Source: Ixodes scapularis
Taxonomy: Eukaryota; Arthropoda; Arachnida; Ixodida; Ixodidae
DNA: 64,000 nucleotides
Assembly (NCBI RefSeq): GCF_016920785.2
Contig: NW_024609880.1
Span: 54,688,121-54,752,120 of the forward strand
Direction: 5' to 3'
Of this stretch, positions 35,307 to 48,310 are shown piece by piece. Each line of letters starts with the position of its first letter. Position 1 is the first letter of the stretch. Position numbers and translations under genes: made by a program. Under the pieces are notes generated by a model. It worked only from the letters and a program-made list of their open reading frames with translations. It did not search any database and was not told the DNA's origin.

Positions 35307-36230
35307 GTAAGCCACGTAGATACCTTATTCATTCGCTTAGCGAATTAGGAATTTACGGGGTGTGTTGCCGTAAACTGCGGGCACAAAGTGCCGAGCTTCT
35401 GCTCATTTAAAAACCTCTTTGTGCGAGTAAGGGGCTTTAAAACGGCGCGATGTGCGAGGCCTAAGGAATGAATGAAAACTTGCTGGGCGAAGAGGCTGGA
35501 GACGATCTCGCCGGCTTCTAACGGATCTGACCACCCCCGCGAAAGATAAGGCCAACCTAGGGCCCCAAACCGCCGGCTCTTGTCCCATCATCCTGACGTG
35601 TATGGTGGGTTCCAAAGTAAATCTCCGGTCACGGAAGAGCATGCAGGCTGACGCAAGCGTTGCGTCGCCTCATTTGATATCTCGACCTTGAACATGCCAT
35701 TTTCATTGCGCACAAATCCGACGGGATCAATTGATCGAAACGGTTACCTTGTCCGAAACTTTCGCCCATCTTCGATTGATTTCTCTTCCGGCAAAATTTT
35801 GTGCAGCAAGGTGACCGCAACGAACCTACTGACCCAGTGCCATCGGAAGGACACCCCTGTTTGTGTCTACTTTATTTGATGTCCGTGGTTCAGGATTAAG
35901 TTACTTTTAGCTCAGCGTAGTGAGTCTACGAAACTCGAGATTTCGAGGTGTGTGGCCTTAATTACTATGAGTTAAAGACGGTGCCGTCGTTTATCGCCGC
36001 GCAGCGCACACGTGGAAACCTGGGCACGGCCGCTCGCTGCAGGCTCGACCGATTGTTCACCCTGGCTGTGACCCCCGCGCAAAGGGCGCCGGCCTGCGTA
36101 CGAATTGATCGATTCATGTGTTAAAGAGCGTACGACTGTTGGGATCCGTCTTTTTAGTTACTTGGTTGCTGATTCTTCGCCTCGAAACTAAGCAGAAATA
36201 TTGAACCGTACTGATTGAATAGAATAATTG

Positions 36231-36450
36231 TTACAGAACCGCCGAAAGACAAACTGTTTTGGGAAACTGGGATTCGAACTCCGGACGCACTGCATCCGCC
36301 CATGGCGTGGTGCGCTTAAAGTTCGGTGCAATGCAGTGTTTAGCATAGCTGACCGGTATTGGGAGACCCGAGGCTCGAATCCCAGCGCCGACAAGGATTT
36401 TATCTTTCCAATTATCTCCTCTTTGGAGACCATGTAAGATGCTGCGAATG
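36231..36450. repeat. Inverted pair of tRNA-like SINE fragments
   Basis: The right part (about 36340-36450, plus) contains GGGAGACCCGAGGCTCGAAT, GCGCCGACAAGGATTTTATC and a CATGTAAGATGCTG end. The left part (about 36231-36300, minus) contains GGAGTTCGAATCCCAG and TTTGTCTTTCGGCGGTT. Both look like the same B-box-bearing family in opposite orientation. A third, more decayed copy lies at 37241-37394. Confidence 0.5.
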
Positions 36451-36557
36451 CCCCATTGTACATTCAATATGACTCTTTACTCTCGCAGATGATGATGCCG
36501 TCCCAGCTAAAAATTATAAATAGATCCAATTTGAATTCTATCTTGTTTTTATTGGAA

Positions 36558-36703
36558 CCAATTGGTTTTAGTGGCTTCCAATTGGAAGTACACTTTAAAA
36601 AAAAAAATCAGTTGGAAGCTTAATGGGTTCCAAATGGTTCCCATTGCAGTGACCAATTGGTTGTCCACAAACCTAACTGGTACCAATTGGAAATTCCAAT
36701 TGG
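36558..36703. repeat. Cluster of CCAATTGG palindromes
   Basis: CCAATTGG occurs at 36558, 36578, 36653, 36683 and 36696, with near-matches (CAGTTGGAA, CCAAATGG) between. It lies in the intron before the cytochrome c coding exon. It is probably repeat-derived. Confidence 0.6.
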
Positions 36704-37240
36704 AATCTATGGGAATTTTCAAATGGGGTGACTAAACCTCAAACAATAAACAGTCGGTGTAGTACATACGTGCATGGCACATATCATGTGCCGTCGTACT
36801 GTGTTGCACACAGCGGTGAATGCTTTCACAGGGTGTCTACCAACCTGGAATTGTCAGGAAATCTCAAAGCGTCAGTGAATGTCGGGGATTTTTCAGGAAA
36901 TTGCTAAAGTCAGCAAAAGTGACCAGTGTGGGTGGCGCAGTGACATGGTGAAGTAGGAGGGTGTGGCGTGCGGTTTGCTTAGATGGCTTTCGTGCTGGTC
37001 ATCGCTGGGGAAGCGTAAGCCCTGATTCACCGGATTAAAAGGGAACAGCTGCTGTAAACCCATCCTCTGAGTTTTCTTTGTAGTGATGGTCGGGGTATTT
37101 AATATTCGGAGAAAATCTGGAAAAGTCTACGAGACTCTGTTCGGTAGGCACCTTGTTTCAGAACGCCTCTGATTAGGTAGATTACATTTTGATGCATTAA
37201 TAAAATTAATAGCAAGTGCCAAAACGACGAGGTGATGTGG

Positions 37241-37394
37241 TGCACATTGGGAGACCCGCAGTTCAAATTCCGCCAAAGATTTTGTTTTTCGGCGACTTCG
37301 TAACAATTAAATTCTGTTTGATCAATATGGTTAATTAATCTGCATATTTTTTCAACTATTTCCTCTTTAGAGATCATGTAAGATGCTGAAAATG
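37241..37394 (+). repeat. tRNA-like SINE fragment, copy 3
   Basis: GGGAGACCCGCAGTTCAAAT, GATTTTGTTTTTCGGCGAC and the end CATGTAAGATGCTG align in order with the family at 36231-36450. An extra AT-rich segment lies before the end block. Confidence 0.5.
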
Positions 37395-38042
37395 TTCCAG
37401 CGAAATATTATAGATGGAGAAAAATTGTAGGTGCCAAATGCAACAAAATTTCATACAAACATTTTTTTTTTTGCTAGCTAGAATTTTGGGAGTAGGAAGC
37501 AAGTGCTTGGCTCGTCAGGTGAAATCGAGCAAATATAATAAAAGATAAAAAAAAGAAAGAATGGATAGCCACACAGCATCTCAAACACAGTTGTGTTTGA
37601 GACGTCAGTTTTATTACAGTTAGTTTTTTGTTTATTAGTTTTTTGTTGGTTTGTTCTTTCAGTGCTATAAGAATGTGTTTGCTGAATTGTAGAATTCCGT
37701 GCACTGAATAGGGAAATCTTTAAGCATTATGGTACGCTCGTAAAAATTTATTTTGGGGTCAACTTACTTTTTTTGCCTTAAAATAGAGAAAGATCTAATC
37801 GGGCCGTTTTAATCTTGTTTCACACGCAAGCGCCTTGTCTTTTTTCTTGTCCTGTTCCCTGGCACATTTGTTGTTGCTGCATGAGGTTGTGTCACATGGG
37901 GTGTGGACATACTTCCATTTCTTTTGCTTCCTTGACAAAGGAGCGTAGGGGCGTCACACTTGCCGAGCAACGTGGCTGTAGGGGGGTCGGCGAACCTTGG
38001 GTGACGTTGTGGGCCTCTGTTGCGCAGGTCTTCAGAGCAGCC

Positions 38043-40860
38043 ATGGTCGAAATTCCCAAGGGCGACCCAGAGAAGGGCAAGAAGATCTTCGTGCAGCGCT
38101 GCGCCCAGTGCCACACGGTGGAAGCCGGAGGCAAGCACAAGACTGGTCCCAATCTACATGGGCTCATCGGACGCAAGACGGGACAGGCGGCAGGCTTCAG
38201 CTACACAGACGCCAACAAGAGCAAAGGTAAGACCGCTTGCACCACATCTCGGCGGTTGTTTTTGCCCGACGCGCAAATGCCTGCGTGGTGTTAAGTTTCC
38301 ACCGAGAGAGATACTGGAACATAAAGCCTCGGTTAAATGGGAGCCAAAAAAGGTGTAGGCAAGTATAGACGTGGTCACCAGTACGGCCGAGAGTGATGCG
38401 GTAACAGCATTGTGAGGTATTCACACTAAGCACAGAATCTGTTCTATTATTCATACTCTACAAAAAAGCAATTGCAAAGAATCGTTGTGTGATTTTTCAA
38501 CATTGTTGCATGTCACGGCATCACGTGATGGCACAGGGCTCGGTCACATGACATAACATCAGACTCACGGGACGTTGGGTGACTGCAGTGTCATGGTGTC
38601 ATGCGACTGAGCTCTGTTACGTCCTGGTCTCGCGTGACGTCATAATTAAATATGACATTAACTCCCTCGCTGAATTTAGCGGGGAAATTGACGCCGCATG
38701 GACCACATTATAGGACTACATCGTGCGACGCCAATTTCTGCGAGGTGGTAGTCTGCACTCAACACATTCTCCCCTCCCCGTTCTTTGTGAGCATGGTTAA
38801 GCTTGTGTAATTATTGGAACTCTAGTAAATGCCGTACAGCGAGAGGCGTCCACAGGCATGTCCAGTTTTACGCCGGGTGGCACTCTGGGCAGGTTTGGAC
38901 GATTCCTTCGGTAGCTGGGGTTCCTCTACAATTACTGTGTTTCAAAGAAGGGTGACATATGCAAATTTCTTTTTTTTTTTTTTTTTTGTGACTGGAGTTA
39001 ACTCTGTCAATCTGTTTTATTTCCAGTATGTGCAGGGAAGTTATTTTGCAAAGAGAGCAGGCAAGCACTTGTGATGTGTTTTGAATCCTACGACGACACA
39101 GTGGCAACTTCGTGCAAGTTTGGAAAGCATGTCCTTTTTGTGTATCATCCTAAAAAACTGCCTAAAATATTTCGGAGCCTCATCCCCATCAGAAGCAGAA
39201 CTGCGGGGCATTCAATGACATCGATAATCTATCTTGAGGTGGAACAGGTACAAGAGAGGCTGTATTACAGAAAGTTTCCAACTGCTCGATCGAGGTCACA
39301 TGGTTTATGACTGCATTTGCAGCACAAGGTGCGAAAGCGTCGCGTCTATCGTCTACAAACGTTTCCACCTTTCACCTGTTTCCTTCTTGCCACACGAAAA
39401 CACAGTGCACGTGCACTTGCAACCAATCGTCTCAAAAGGCGTCTGCCGCTAAATTTTGTAAACGCTCCCCACGATCTGTGATGGACCCTGCCTTCAGTGT
39501 AGGCTCTTTAACGGGCGCACGGAAGCCTCCCCCTGAAGGAAAGTTTCACAACCGATTTGATCGACCATAGTTGCTGACAGAATGAGAATGACGGGGTGCG
39601 TCTTGAATGTCTGACCTCCAGCTCATGCCCATTGCTGTAGCGCCATGCTTTAGCTGGCCATGCACGTGAGAAGCTCGCGAGATGTCGGAGCGTTGTTGAA
39701 GATAAAAAGCTAGCGCTATAGGCAGTGCATTTGTAGATTTGTAGATTAGTGAAGGGGTGGAGTTTGAAATAAGCCGTATGTGGCACTGGGAAAATGAGTT
39801 TTCGGTTACCTTGTCGAGAAGTATGTCTTTAGCGCTTGGAACCTTGTTTATTTCCTTTTTTTCCTCTGTCAATTTAATGCCTGTGAAAACTATTTGTTGC
39901 TGCAGATTGGTTGTCTGGAAAAGTCTTCAGACCCTGAAGATAACGCATTTGCATTACAAGATGTGCAGCTGAGTGGCACTTTTCATCATTGACCTTAGAC
40001 TTTCAAGTGACATTAATTACGTGGTGGAGGGCACGCACAAGACCATCTCTTGAGAAAAGCCATTGCAGCTGGTGCATTTTCCGAGGTAGTTGAAGTCTCT
40101 GAAATAGGGCTGTCGTAGAACCGTGCAAGGCCCACATTTGCGTGAATTTACATTACTACGGTGGGTAAGCGTGGTGGATGTTTCTAAAACCATCCAGCAT
40201 TAGGTGTAGCAACTGAATACTGCCAAAATGGGATTTTGCATAACACGAGTCATTTTTCAAGACAAGTCTTTCAGGCAGACGACAGGAAGATTCCCTCTTC
40301 GTCACATCATTACTGGCCGAATGCCAGGGCTACCCGCTCCTCTCTTACCTACACTTGTGAAATTTGTCCATAACAAATGCACCCACTAAAGAAACCTTTG
40401 TGAAAGGTTTCTGTGCATTCCGTTCATCGGCTTATCATAAAAATTTTGTTACGCCGCGATAGCGTTGACGAACGCTCTCAAAAATGGTTCCACACGACGC
40501 CAGCAGAGCCCTCTCTGGTCGCCTGAGACTCTGTAACAGTGTTTTGTATTGGAAGACAGACGTAGAATTTAAACTTTTGTCTTGTAACTGTTGCAGCTTT
40601 CTCCATTGCGTTCAAGCATTCAACCATCCTTTCCGAAAAGGGGTAGTGGGACAGGCTTTGCTCCGCACAAAGAGGCAGGCGGCCGTAGCTGAGAGAAGTC
40701 TCTTTCCCTGGCAGGCATCACCTGGAACCGGGACACATTGTTCATCTACCTGGAAGACCCCAAGAAGTACATTCCGGGCACAAAGATGGTGTTTGCGGGC
40801 CTGAAAAAGACGCAGGACCGGGGAGACCTGATTGCCTACCTGGAGCAGTCCACCAAGTAG
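38043..40860 (+). CDS. Cytochrome c, complete coding region in two exons
   Basis: Cytochrome c carries electrons from complex III to complex IV in the mitochondrial intermembrane space and triggers apoptosome assembly when released. Coding exons are 38043-38226 (donor gtaaga) and 40715-40860 (acceptor ccctggcag, stop TAG). They join within a Gly codon and give 109 residues, the usual insect-like length with a short VEIPKGD extension. Visible signature: haem site CAQCH at residues 20-24, the KTGPNLHGLIGRKTGQA block, and GTKMVFAG with the axial Met at residue 86. No targeting peptide is present, as normal for this protein. The ATG has a strong context (agccATGG). A 5' intron acceptor (TTGCGCAG) lies just upstream, pointing to a separate untranslated first exon, probably near 35.3 kb. 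No frame damage is seen, so it is not a retrocopy. Confidence 0.95.
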
Positions 40861-40986
40861 ATCTGTCGCACTGCCAAGGCCACAGGAGGGTGACCCGGCA
40901 CCTCCCCATCAAGTAAATTATCGCCGTCACACCACTATCAGGAGCCGGGTCGCCAAGTCTTAGAGGCGCCGCTTGTTCCCTCGGGA

Positions 40987-40992
40987 AATAAA
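40987..40992 (+). terminator. Cytochrome c polyadenylation signal (AATAAA)
   Basis: AATAAA lies 126 bp after the stop codon. A GT-rich stretch (AACTCTTGTTGGCC) follows about 20-30 bp later. Confidence 0.75.
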
Positions 40993-40999
40993 AGATGTC

Positions 41000-43900
41000 T
41001 ACCACTGTTAACTCTTGTTGGCCTCTGCTGGGGCTCTGTGTAGGCAGTCACTGCCACATCTATAGACCTTAACAGCTTGGTAGTAGTCTACCGGTGGACA
41101 GGGGTGCCGACACACGCGGTGCCATATGGTGGCTTCAATTTGGTTGACTTCGGTTTCAGCAGGGTTTGCGGCTGTGTTGCTGTGTTATGTCATTTTCGCT
41201 TAATTTTATGATATGAATGTATCCCTTGGGTGGTACAGAACAAAGGATACAGTGGTAATGCACCCCCTTGAGAACTACGACATGGTTACGAACCTAAATT
41301 CTGAACGTGTTAACGAACACCTTTGTCTGATCATGTTCCTTGTTTGGCCAGATTCGGCAACGAAACAACTGAAATGATGCTGGGAAAGGGTTAGCAAAGT
41401 CTACGGCCGTGCTGGACATACCCGCTGATACTAGTGTCCATAAAAATAAACTTATGAAGAGACTAATGAATGGAGGCAGTGGAAAAGCAGGTTGACGGTC
41501 TGACTTGCATTGTGCTGAATTGCATAGAGCAGGTACAAGTTTAGTGCTCACTGTTCAGTTTTCGAGGACACCAACGTCTTGTGAAATTTTTTGACTGGGG
41601 AACCCCCCTAATGACGCATAGATTGCAAAAAAGGAGCGATATTGTCTCTCGTTTTTTTTAAAGAAATTAAGTACTCGAGAGATGTTTCGATGGTGCTTTC
41701 TAGGCAGAGCAGAAAATTTTTTCAACTATATCAGCCTTGCTGAAGTTTCGCAATGTTGACCTTGGGAAGCTTTGTTATATGGACATTTCCTTATAACGTA
41801 TTGAGAATATGAGATAAAGGACAAACCCACCAATCGAAGTTTGTCGTCTGTCTCCCGTATAAATTGCAAAATAAAATTAAATGGCGCAGGAGAATTGACC
41901 TCCAGCAAACTTGGCTCAAGTCAGATGTCAGGCATTACTTCACAGATTTGTGTAGACGGATCTTTATTTGTCTGGACAGATATGCCTTTTACTTTCAGCG
42001 GCGTCGAGAGTAAATCTGGCATTGACAACTTTGCATTCCAGTTATTTCCATGCAAACGGCTTCTTTTCGGTGTCATGCATTGCGTGTCTCAGGTGCTTTT
42101 GCCAGTCATTCAAGCTGTTTTTGACATGGTTTTCACTTGTTTAAATAAGTTATTTGAATTGGATATTTTAAGAAATTTTAATGACTGCAGACATGAGACC
42201 GAGCACAGTGTATAGTTTCTTTAAATTCATAAATGAACAGTTCAAGTAAATGTTTACACTGCAAAAAATAAATGATTCCCCCGTATAATCCAGACCAACT
42301 GTTTTCGATTTGTCATGAAGGCAGGATATGATTCAAGAAACTCCCTACATTGACTATATTTGCTTTCTTTAAAATCATAAATATACCTTGCACTTCTTGT
42401 TGCACCACTATTACTTTGCAACTATCGCTTAAGCAAATTTGTACTGTTATAAATAATTGGCCTCTCAGCGCTCTTGCGTATTAGAATCGTCTACATACTG
42501 AATGTGCGCCAGTGCAAACGCCGATTCCTTTCCTCGCACGTGTCCGGTACGCCAACACTGTAAATAGTCAAAACGTGCTAAAAGACGAAGTGCTGAAGTT
42601 GTGCATGTAATGATGGCATGCAGTTAGGTTAGAAAAATAGGTATCGGATGACACTTCACAAAGCAAGGCACAAAGCGCTGTAAAACTCTCCGAAAAACAC
42701 GAATACAATGCCTCTTCCAGGGCACGGAGTGGAGAGAGGAGCAACGATTTGAAGCCACCTAATGTTGGCTGCAACACGCAATTCCAAGATGGCAGTGCCA
42801 TTGCGACGGAGGGTGGAAAGGTCTATAGTCTGTTGCAAGTTAAGAAAACAGGTCGAGCTCCTCTGCAGCACAAGAGGAGGCGAGGAGGGTCTCATCTCTC
42901 CAGCATATGCTCTTCTAAAAAGGAAGTGTGGAGGGCATTTCTTAACCCGCAACAGACTACAGGGCCTTCTGGTTACGGAAGCGAAGGTGTACCAGAAGGT
43001 GTACCAGGGGCCCAAAAGCTCTTATGCACCATTCTGGAATGCTAAGAGTATGTCGGTGAGGCGGCAAAGCCCTCGGTGCTTCGAGCCGCACTAAAAGGAG
43101 AAGACTTTTAAGGGAACCCTGTATTATGTTTTGACCTATTTTTTTAAACTTGCATAACTTCTCTGGTAATGACACAGTTGGAATTGAATGATGGAGAATT
43201 GACGCACAGTCATCACAAGCAGTGTTTACCATAGTTTCCTTCCAGTTGTGATGATCTGCGGACTCGCGAGTGCTTCCTGGGAGGATCGTGTGCCTTTAAG
43301 CATTGGAATGAGTGGCATGCTATTTTCAGCCCGTGCCATATCAGGATACCCATATCGTGACTTTCTTATGCCAATGTCCTTAGCATCACATCACTAAATG
43401 CTCATACTTGCCACTGATCAGTGCTTCATGCAGAATGTCTTCCTTCTTGCCAATTAAAAAATATTCAGTGAGTCCAAAAAAATGCACATAGAAATTCTAT
43501 ATTTTATAGATGATTGCAAGCATGGCATCCTGTCTCACTCTGCATGTATGCAAGCATGTGCATGAACGTATACTGGTGGCAGGCTTGCAGTGCTTGCCCA
43601 CACCAACAGAGACCTTGCACTGGTCGGATGACCCCGCTAGAGAAAGAGGCAGTAATGTACAGCAGGCATCAATATGAACTGGCCTAACAAAATGCTGGTA
43701 GAGCGGGCATTCTGTCAGGCTGCCGCAATTTTATGCCTGGGGCAGGTTGCCGATAAACTGAAGTTTTGCATGGATGTGGACCTTCATACATGGCCTTGAG
43801 GATCACCCTAAGACTGATGCACAGCTTATCGTGAACCTCCCCCTTTCATGGAATCGTGGCACTCCGTTTTAGCCTCGCTCCCACCAGGTTATCGCGACAA

Positions 43901-45264
43901 GTGCGTCCGGGATTTTTACCGCTCCGGCCGTGGTTCTGCTAGTGCAGCTACTCCCACTGTACAAGCCCATGATGCTTCTGTGATGCTTTTCAAAAAGTTC
44001 CAACTTTCTCAAATGTATTCTGACAAGTTAAAAGGTATGACATATCCATCCTGGTTTTGGTTAATGGCTATGCCAACTGGCTGGTGCAACCCTCTTATGA
44101 ATGAATTATTTCTTCGTTTTCGGGTAAAACCCGATTTTTGCACCCCGAACATTTTTTGTTATGAAAATCTGGTTAAACACGATGTCTCTCCGAATACCGG
44201 TCTTGAAATCAGCTGAATTTATGGAATATAAGAGCAATTCTGGATCTGTTTCAGAACTGCTTCCTCGGTCACTCGTTTGATGGTAACAAGCTTCTTTGAT
44301 ATGCGTTATACTCTGCACATATTCGCTTCAGAACGAGTCAGAAGGCGGAAATATACTGTGAGATCGAGCACCAGTGCTATATCATACACTTTGTTGTTTT
44401 TATTCGTGCAAATAACAGATTTCAGGTACTTGCCCTTCATAAATAAGACCCGAGAAAACCCGATTTCCCAATGGCTTCAGAAAGACCCATTATCAGCCTG
44501 AAAAATAACTCCCAATTTTTACTCCCGAATTTTGAAAAATGTAAAACCCTAGAACGGGGAACCCTAATTATATTTGGGAAGTGCAGGAGGTGCAATAAGG
44601 GGATGTGCACAGAGGTTTTTGGGGATTTGGCAAAGATATCTGCATGCAGCTTATATTGAACAGTGCACTGAACCTGAACATTCATTTATTTATTTTCAAT
44701 ACTACGAACACGTTGAGGATTTTAATATGGTGGTTACAAATACAGGTGCATAACTGCAGTGCAAAGCGATATAGCTGCATGGTTATACGTAATTGGCATA
44801 CAGGAACGCTGCAACTAAATGCTGTAGGGTCATTCCATGTCAAACGTCCCAGGCGTTGCGCTCGACCACCTTCGATTTCTAAAAAAAAAAAAAAAATCAT
44901 GACCTTTTGACGTATTGTCCGTAGCCGTGCCCTAAAATATTTTTGACGAAAAAAATTTTTTTGGTGGCGTGAGCGCGGTTTTAACTTTTAAAAATAGCGT
45001 GAAACTAGGTGTTACTCTATAATTAATGAGAAGTCAACGCTTTCATGAAACAACCAACAATATTTTTTCTTAAATCTGCACGGCTTTCGACTTGCAATGT
45101 GGTTGGGCTTGTGCAGTTTTGTTTAATTTGAATATTTTTTACGAACACAATTTTTTTTTTAATTTTATCGTTTTTGTTATTTTATGAAAAATATCTAATT
45201 ATAACTTTTTACCGATTAGGTCCAAAGAAAGAACGGAGTTCACTGGCGCTTCCCCTTGTCCGTC
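41000..45264. other. Intergenic stretch, no host gene recognised
   Basis: AT-rich sequence with scattered repeat-like blocks. Examples are a GC-richer palindromic patch near 42700-43050, and a patch at 44100-44560 where CCCGATTT/CCCGAATTTT motifs recur in direct and inverted order. The longest open frames (e.g. 43848-44216, plus) have no domain I recognise. An A-run lies near 44881. Confidence 0.45.
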
Positions 45265-45265
45265 T

Positions 45266-45287
45266 TTTTTTTATTTATTTATTTATG
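45266..45287 (-). repeat. LINE 3' tail, ATAAA-type microsatellite
   Basis: On the minus strand the element ends CATAAATAAATAAATAAAAA. Short tandem repeats at the 3' terminus are typical of L2/CR1 elements, which prime on such repeats rather than a long poly(A). Confidence 0.7.
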
Positions 45288-45514
45288 AATACTGTTCACC
45301 CCAAGTATGGGGCTTTAACAGGTGTGGGGTATAGAAGAGCACTGAAACATACAACATCAGGACTACAATACAGTACACATTCAGCGACATTCACTTAAAA
45401 TAAAGGGGCTGAAATAGCACAAACATTCAATATATTATATAGCACTCAACAAAATGAACTCTCAGCACTCGAAATCTTTAACGAAGTTTCCAAAAAATAT
45501 TTAACTACTATTTA

Positions 45515-48310
45515 TCATTCCAAACCAGTCATATTCAAAAGGGCGCTCTCAAAATCATCTAAACAGTCCAATGACAATATATTTTGTGGGAGATCATTCC
45601 AGTTTTTCACAGTTCTAGGGAAAAAAGAAAACCTATAAGCGTCAATATTACATTTAGGCACTTCAAACTGATTAGTGCTAACGTATCTGAGTTCTCTCGA
45701 TGCGCGATGTGTTAATCTAGAATCCGGGTTAATGTTATACAGGTGATGAGAAAACAAAGAAAAACTTTAGTCGAGCAATTTTTCGACGGACAGAAAGTAA
45801 GGGGAGGTTGAGGCTGTTCAGCATATCTGTGACAGAATCAAGTCGCTTGTATTTGGATAGAATAAATCGCGCCGCCTTCCTCTGAACTTTTTCGAGTTCA
45901 CCAATTTGATTTTTTCTATAGGGGTCCCATACCGATGCAGCGTACTCCAAGGTAGGCCTAATATACGTTGTGTAGGCCATTAACTTCACTTTAGGCGGAG
46001 CACTGGCCAGATTCCGTCTTAAAAACCAAAGCTTTTTCATTGCTTTGTGACATATTTCATTTATGTGCTTACTCCAACTTAAGTCTTTAGAAAGTGCCAC
46101 ACCCAAGTATTTAAAACTGTCAACTTCAACCAAAGGACTCACATCAAGCTCGTAAGTATAAGAAAGAACATTCTTAGTTTTGTTAGTTATTCGTGCGAAA
46201 ACAGTTTTTTGTGTATTAATTTTCATCTTCCATTTCGAGCACCAGTCCTGAATAGACCCAACAGATGCACTTAATCTGCGCTGGTCGTCTTGCTCCTCGA
46301 TTTTTGAATATACCAGACAATCATCCGCAAATAGTCGCACAGTAACCCCTTGATTTATTTCCGCCGCGATATCATTATTGTAAATTAAAAATAATACTGG
46401 CCCGAGTACTGACCCCTGGGGGACGCCCGAGGGCACTTCAGATACAATTGAACGGTCCCCGTTAACCTCTACATACTGCACCCGATTAAATAAATACGCC
46501 CTGATCCAGAATATCACGTTCTGATTTACACCATGCAAAGAAAGTTTATGAAGCAGTTCAGTGTGTGGTACTCTATCAAACGCCTTAGAAATTCAAGGCA
46601 TATCGCATCAATCTGTCCTCTCTCATTAGAAGAAGCTGAAAAATCGTCAAATGTTTCTATCAATTGCGTGACCGTCGATAGTTTCTGGCGAAACCCATGT
46701 TGGTTAGAATGAAAAATGTTAGAGGATTCAAAATACTTGTATAAAGCTTTAGAAATAATGTGCTCAAATAATTTGCATACTATGCACGTTAAAGATACGG
46801 GGCGGTAGTTTTCAATATTATGCTTACTTCCTTTTTTAAGGATTGGTACGACCCTCGCACTGCGCCAATCGGGGGGTACTTGGTGTTGTTTCAGTGATGT
46901 TTGAAAAATAATGGTAAGGTATTTTGAAACCCATTCTGCATATCTTTTTAAAAACTCATTGGGTATTTCGTCTGGCCCAGTTGACTTCTTTACGTCTAAA
47001 TTTAATAGTAATGAAAAGACTCCCTGTTCAGTGATTATTATATCCCCCATAGTACTACTTGTCGCATTTAAGCTCAAGTCCTCTGTAGCACCATCTGTAT
47101 TAACAAATACACTATGGAAAAAGTTATTAAACCTATCGGCGATATCTTTTGGATCGGTCACAATTTCATTGTTTTCAATGATATATTCTAATCGCTCTTT
47201 CCGAGGTTTTAAGTGACGCCAGAATCTGTCGGGTGCATTTCTCATAAAATTCGGTAGGGTTTCAGAAAAATAACGTCCCTTCGCTGAACTCAACTTTTGC
47301 TTTAAAAGACATGAAAGCTCTAGGAACTCTTCTTCGTTTTCCTTTCTTTTACGACGTTTGCGTTTTATTTTACGCTTGAGTTGTACGATCTCTCGGGTTA
47401 CCCATGGATTCGATTTTCTTATTGATTTCTTTCGTTTGGGTATAAAATGTTCTAAGCAATAGGTAACAATTCGTTTAAATTCAACCCATAAAAAATCCAC
47501 GTCACCCATACGATCGAAAGTTGAAAACCGAGAAAATGACAGATCGAGATAATCTAGCACACTTTCGTCGTTCGCTTTAGAAAAATTAGGCACTTGGATA
47601 GAACACTTTGTTTGTTTGCAGATTTTAGCAGTTTTGAAACATGAAAATACTAATTTATGATCAGAGATACCCCTGTAAACAGACACATCATACTCGAGTA
47701 AATGACTACTTACAAATATTAAATCTAACAACGAGCAGCTGTTTCCAACTTCACGAGTGAAAACCGCAACAACTTGCGTAAGACAATTGTCAAACGCAAT
47801 ATCGAGTAGAAGTTCGCTATTAATTACATCCACTTGTCCTGCATCAAGCTTATTCCAATTAATTCCAGGCAAATTAAAATCCCCAGCAATAATTAGTCTG
47901 GTTCCGAGTCTAATGTTAGTACTAAGGTAGTCGTGTAGTGCTTCCAAGACTGAATGAGGAGCATCCGGAGGCCTATAAAATGCACAGACTACGTAGTGTG
48001 TATTGTAAAAGTTCACTTTGCACCATATACATTCAACGTCCTGAATGTCTTTCATTACTACATAGTCGATATTATTTTTAAAAATCAATGCTACGCCGCC
48101 TCCTCTCGTCTTTCTATCTTTTCTTACCATCTTATACCCCGGCGGCAGTAACTCTCCATCACTTATTTCTGGGTGTAACCATGTTTCTGTTCCCACGACA
48201 ACATGGGGGTTATAAAGCATTAGTACCTGCTCGAGTTCAATAACTTTATTAGCTAAACTGCGCGCGTTTAGATTTATGACACGTAATTCCGCGGTTTTTT
48301 GTTCAGCGAG
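45515..48310 (-). pseudogene. LINE ORF2: APE endonuclease-reverse transcriptase, two frameshifts
   Basis: The frame opens directly after the ORF1 UGA. Endonuclease motifs are intact: NARSLANK, GTETWL, AGDFNLPGINW, SLLDLIFV and GISDHKLVF. RT motifs follow: TGPDEIPNEFLK, NYRPVSLTCIVCKLFEHI and QHGFRQKLSTVTQL. A one-base frameshift near 46590-46600 breaks motif A, and the motif A aspartate position reads Glu (CLEF). The next frame (45735-46538) carries PSGVPQGSVLGP, LFADDCLVYS and FKYLGVALSKDLSW. A second frameshift near 45757-45770 leads into 45515-45757, ending with the conserved NWNDLPQNILS. The first Met, at 48220, lies inside the endonuclease, so translation would need to come through or restart near the UGA. 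This copy cannot make an active RT. Confidence 0.88.

Noticed and set aside
42656..43094. Overlapping frames on both strands (110-119 codons)
   Set aside because: They arise from one GC-richer repeat-like patch with no recognisable protein family.
43848..44216. 122-codon plus-strand frame
   Set aside because: No domain, no splice or promoter context recognised, and neighbouring CCCGATTT motifs suggest repeat DNA. Left uncalled.
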